Source of the DNA: Metallyticus violacea
Taxonomy: Eukaryota > Arthropoda > Insecta > Mantodea > Metallyticidae
Length of the DNA stretch: 64,000 bases
Direction: 5' to 3'
Assembly (NCBI GenBank): GCA_030762175.1
Contig: CM060833.1
Coordinates: 73,830,001-73,894,000, forward strand
A program made the translations under genes and the position numbers. The stretch's first letter is position 1. Each line of letters opens with the position of its first letter. Below are positions 62,221-64,000 of the stretch, in pieces. A model generated the notes under the pieces. That model did no database searches, was not told the DNA's origin, and saw only the letters and a list, made by a program, of their open reading frames with translations.

Positions 62221-63087
62221 ACACAAGATTTAACAAGCAACAAGGGAAAGGTGACACGTTTGTGCTGAAATCAGCTGATATATGAGAAGCATGTATTATG
62301 CTGGTCGATGACCTTCAAGTAGGTCGTGAGCACCTGTGAAAGCAGTGTATTCTCATACCATGGCCCAGATCAACTTCACTAATCATTCACAGGTAACCAA
62401 AGAGGGCTTCTCTCATCACGGAAATGCATTTTTGCTACTCTTAGGATATAAGAGAGTCGTAGAAGATTTTCAACCTGCAGTTAGCGTAACAAAAGCTTTA
62501 GTCTGTTTATGACATCCGAGACTGGCATGGGGGGATCCTAGTATCTACTTGACTAATATGATTCTAGACTATTTGTTCTAATTTTCCTTTGTGGCGAAGT
62601 AAATACCCAATGGTTTCTTCCTTAAAACAAAAACCTCAAAAAACGCTAACGTTAAAATTCAAACAAAAAATACGGTACAGTAAGAAGACTACACAACCAA
62701 AGCGATCTGCAGGGAAAGGTTTATGAAAACGAAACCTCTCTAGCCATTATCTTGCCAGTTATGATATCAGCAGTAACGTTTCCAATTACATCTCTTTTCC
62801 CTTTCTATAATTTGAAAGAGAATGTTTCTGTGTTTCTATCCACAAACGTTATCCATTACGTCACAAATCTCATTAATAATGGTCCATTGAATGTGCCCCA
62901 GTGTTTTCTAAAGCATTTTCATTTAATTTTGATTGAAATAATTGTTATTTATTAAACAATGTCGCCATTTGATACTTTTAACTAGCAAAAAATAATAAAC
63001 TAACTGTGTATGTTTTAATGCGATTTTTAATTGTCAATAAGCGCAATTTGTCGTTTAAATATACCTAGTAATATATTATATTAGCAT

Positions 63088-63376
63088 TTTTATTTGGTTT
63101 ATTTATGAAAGCTCTTTTTAACATCTCAGGTCATCAGCGTCCCATTCAGGATTGAAACGGCGGACAAATTTTGCTCAGATGCCTCTTTTTTCAGGCTTGA
63201 GGTTCTTTATCGTGCCGTAAATGTACGACACGGGACCCACGGCTTTACTTTCCTTCCTAAGGAAGGCATACTTAGGATTTTTACGCCCAAAAAAATTCAT
63301 CGGTCCTGGCCGGGATTGAACCCGTGATCTTGGGTTTAGGAGGCAAATATGTCACCAATACACCACCAGAACCGAC
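63088..63376 (-). mobile_element. SINE family A copy, full length, 12-bp target duplication
   Basis: TTATATTAGCAT lies at 63076-63087 and 63377-63388. Between them is a complete minus-strand family-A element with B box CCGGGATTGAACCCG and head end CACCAGAACCGAC. Confidence 0.9.
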
Positions 63377-63473
63377 TTATATTAGCATGTAATATATCCA
63401 ATTATGATAATATATTCAAAGCTTTAAAGTTTTAATATTTTTTTATTGTTTATTCATTATTATAAGATTTAAG

Positions 63474-63716
63474 CATATGCTACAAATGAAGTTACATCAA
63501 TAGAACGTATAACGCAACTGAACACTGAAAAAAGAAAAATACAGAGGCAATATAATAATATTAGCAATAAAGTCCATTTACCACTTGGTGTCAAATTGAA
63601 ACAGGAAAAGACTAGTGACAAGTTGTTCAAAAGTCACTGTAGGGACGAATGGAAAGCTCGTTGTAAATGAAGAAAATATTCTCATTTGTAAGCCACATGA
63701 TGAAGATAATATACTG
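63474..63716 (+). pseudogene. Candidate coding exon with a one-base frameshift; gene unknown
   Basis: After a T-rich tract and AG (63472-63473), a frame stays open from 63476 to about 63668 and reads like real protein: SIERITQLNTEKRKIQ, then VHLPLGVKLKQEKTSDKLF. It stops at a TGA. The +1 frame continues plausibly from about 63630 (VTVGTNGKLVVNEENILIC, then PHDEDNIL) up to a GTAAGA donor at 63717. Reading AAA instead of AAAA at 63629-63632 would restore one frame across the whole exon. It is therefore an exon of a gene continuing past the window with either a sequencing error or a disabling insertion, or else a pseudogene fragment. The charged N-terminal part could form a coiled coil. I do not recognise the family. 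Confidence 0.45.
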
Positions 63717-64000
63717 GTAAGAATTTAATTTTATATATTCAAAGAACCTTAGTTACTTTTTGATTGGTTCTTTACATTATACTCGTTTTTAATTAATATA
63801 CATTTTGTGTGTTTAAGAACTTCATCTTGAATAAATTAAAACTTTATGTAAATAATGCTGCAACATATTTTCAAAAAATTTCAAAGATTATTCCAAAATT
63901 CGGCATAAACAAAAAAAGTTCATTTAAAAATATGGTTTTCATTAAATTTATTTCCAAAACTCGGCTTTTATAATTTTAATTACTAAATATTATGCTCAAT

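Noticed and set aside
1..64000. CRISPR arrays, bacterial operons, phage or toxin-antitoxin modules
   Set aside because: None seen; introns, SINEs, Pol III tRNA genes and mariners show this is nuclear animal DNA.

Overview
The window is AT-rich, gene-poor eukaryotic DNA. It has GT..AG introns, tRNA-derived SINEs, mariner and Tc1-like transposase wrecks, a nuclear copy of mitochondrial 16S rRNA and many microsatellites. The repeat content and the style of the coding exons fit an insect with a large genome. A cockroach or termite relative is my best guess; this is inference, not proof.

One host gene explains most of the window. I reconstruct a plus-strand gene with coding exons at 6210-6414, 42621-42816 and 45023-45359. 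The splice phases agree across all three junctions and give a 245-residue secreted protein with a signal peptide, a basic RRSRR stretch, four cysteines and a Ser/Thr/Arg-rich tail. Its first coding intron is about 36 kb and holds most of the other features. A non-coding 5' exon may end at base 65. A second gene may begin at the right edge, where 63474-63716 looks like a coding exon with a one-base frameshift.

Region by region: 1-6.2 kb holds a SINE, a decayed Tc1/mariner-type transposase (1925-2850) and a transposase C-terminal scrap. 6.4-42.6 kb (intron 1) holds a short inverted-repeat element, SINEs, a transposase tail, one member of an inverted pair of LTR-like repeats (12.06 and 33.43 kb), an internally deleted transposase (16.48 kb), two antisense tRNA-Gln genes with different anticodons (31.03 and 32.34 kb), a mitochondrial rRNA fragment joined to a SINE (34.26 kb), and two mariners facing opposite ways (37.86-39.10 and 39.73-40.76 kb). 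Intron 2 holds a 784-bp foldback element bounded by TTAA. 45.4-63 kb is downstream intergenic DNA with SINEs of several families, a nested SINE with a clear target duplication, and a LINE reverse-transcriptase remnant among crossing inverted repeats (59.7-61.8 kb).

The working genes I can support are the secreted-protein gene and the two tRNA-Gln genes. Nearly everything else is mobile-element debris. I found no operon-like, CRISPR-like or defence-like system.
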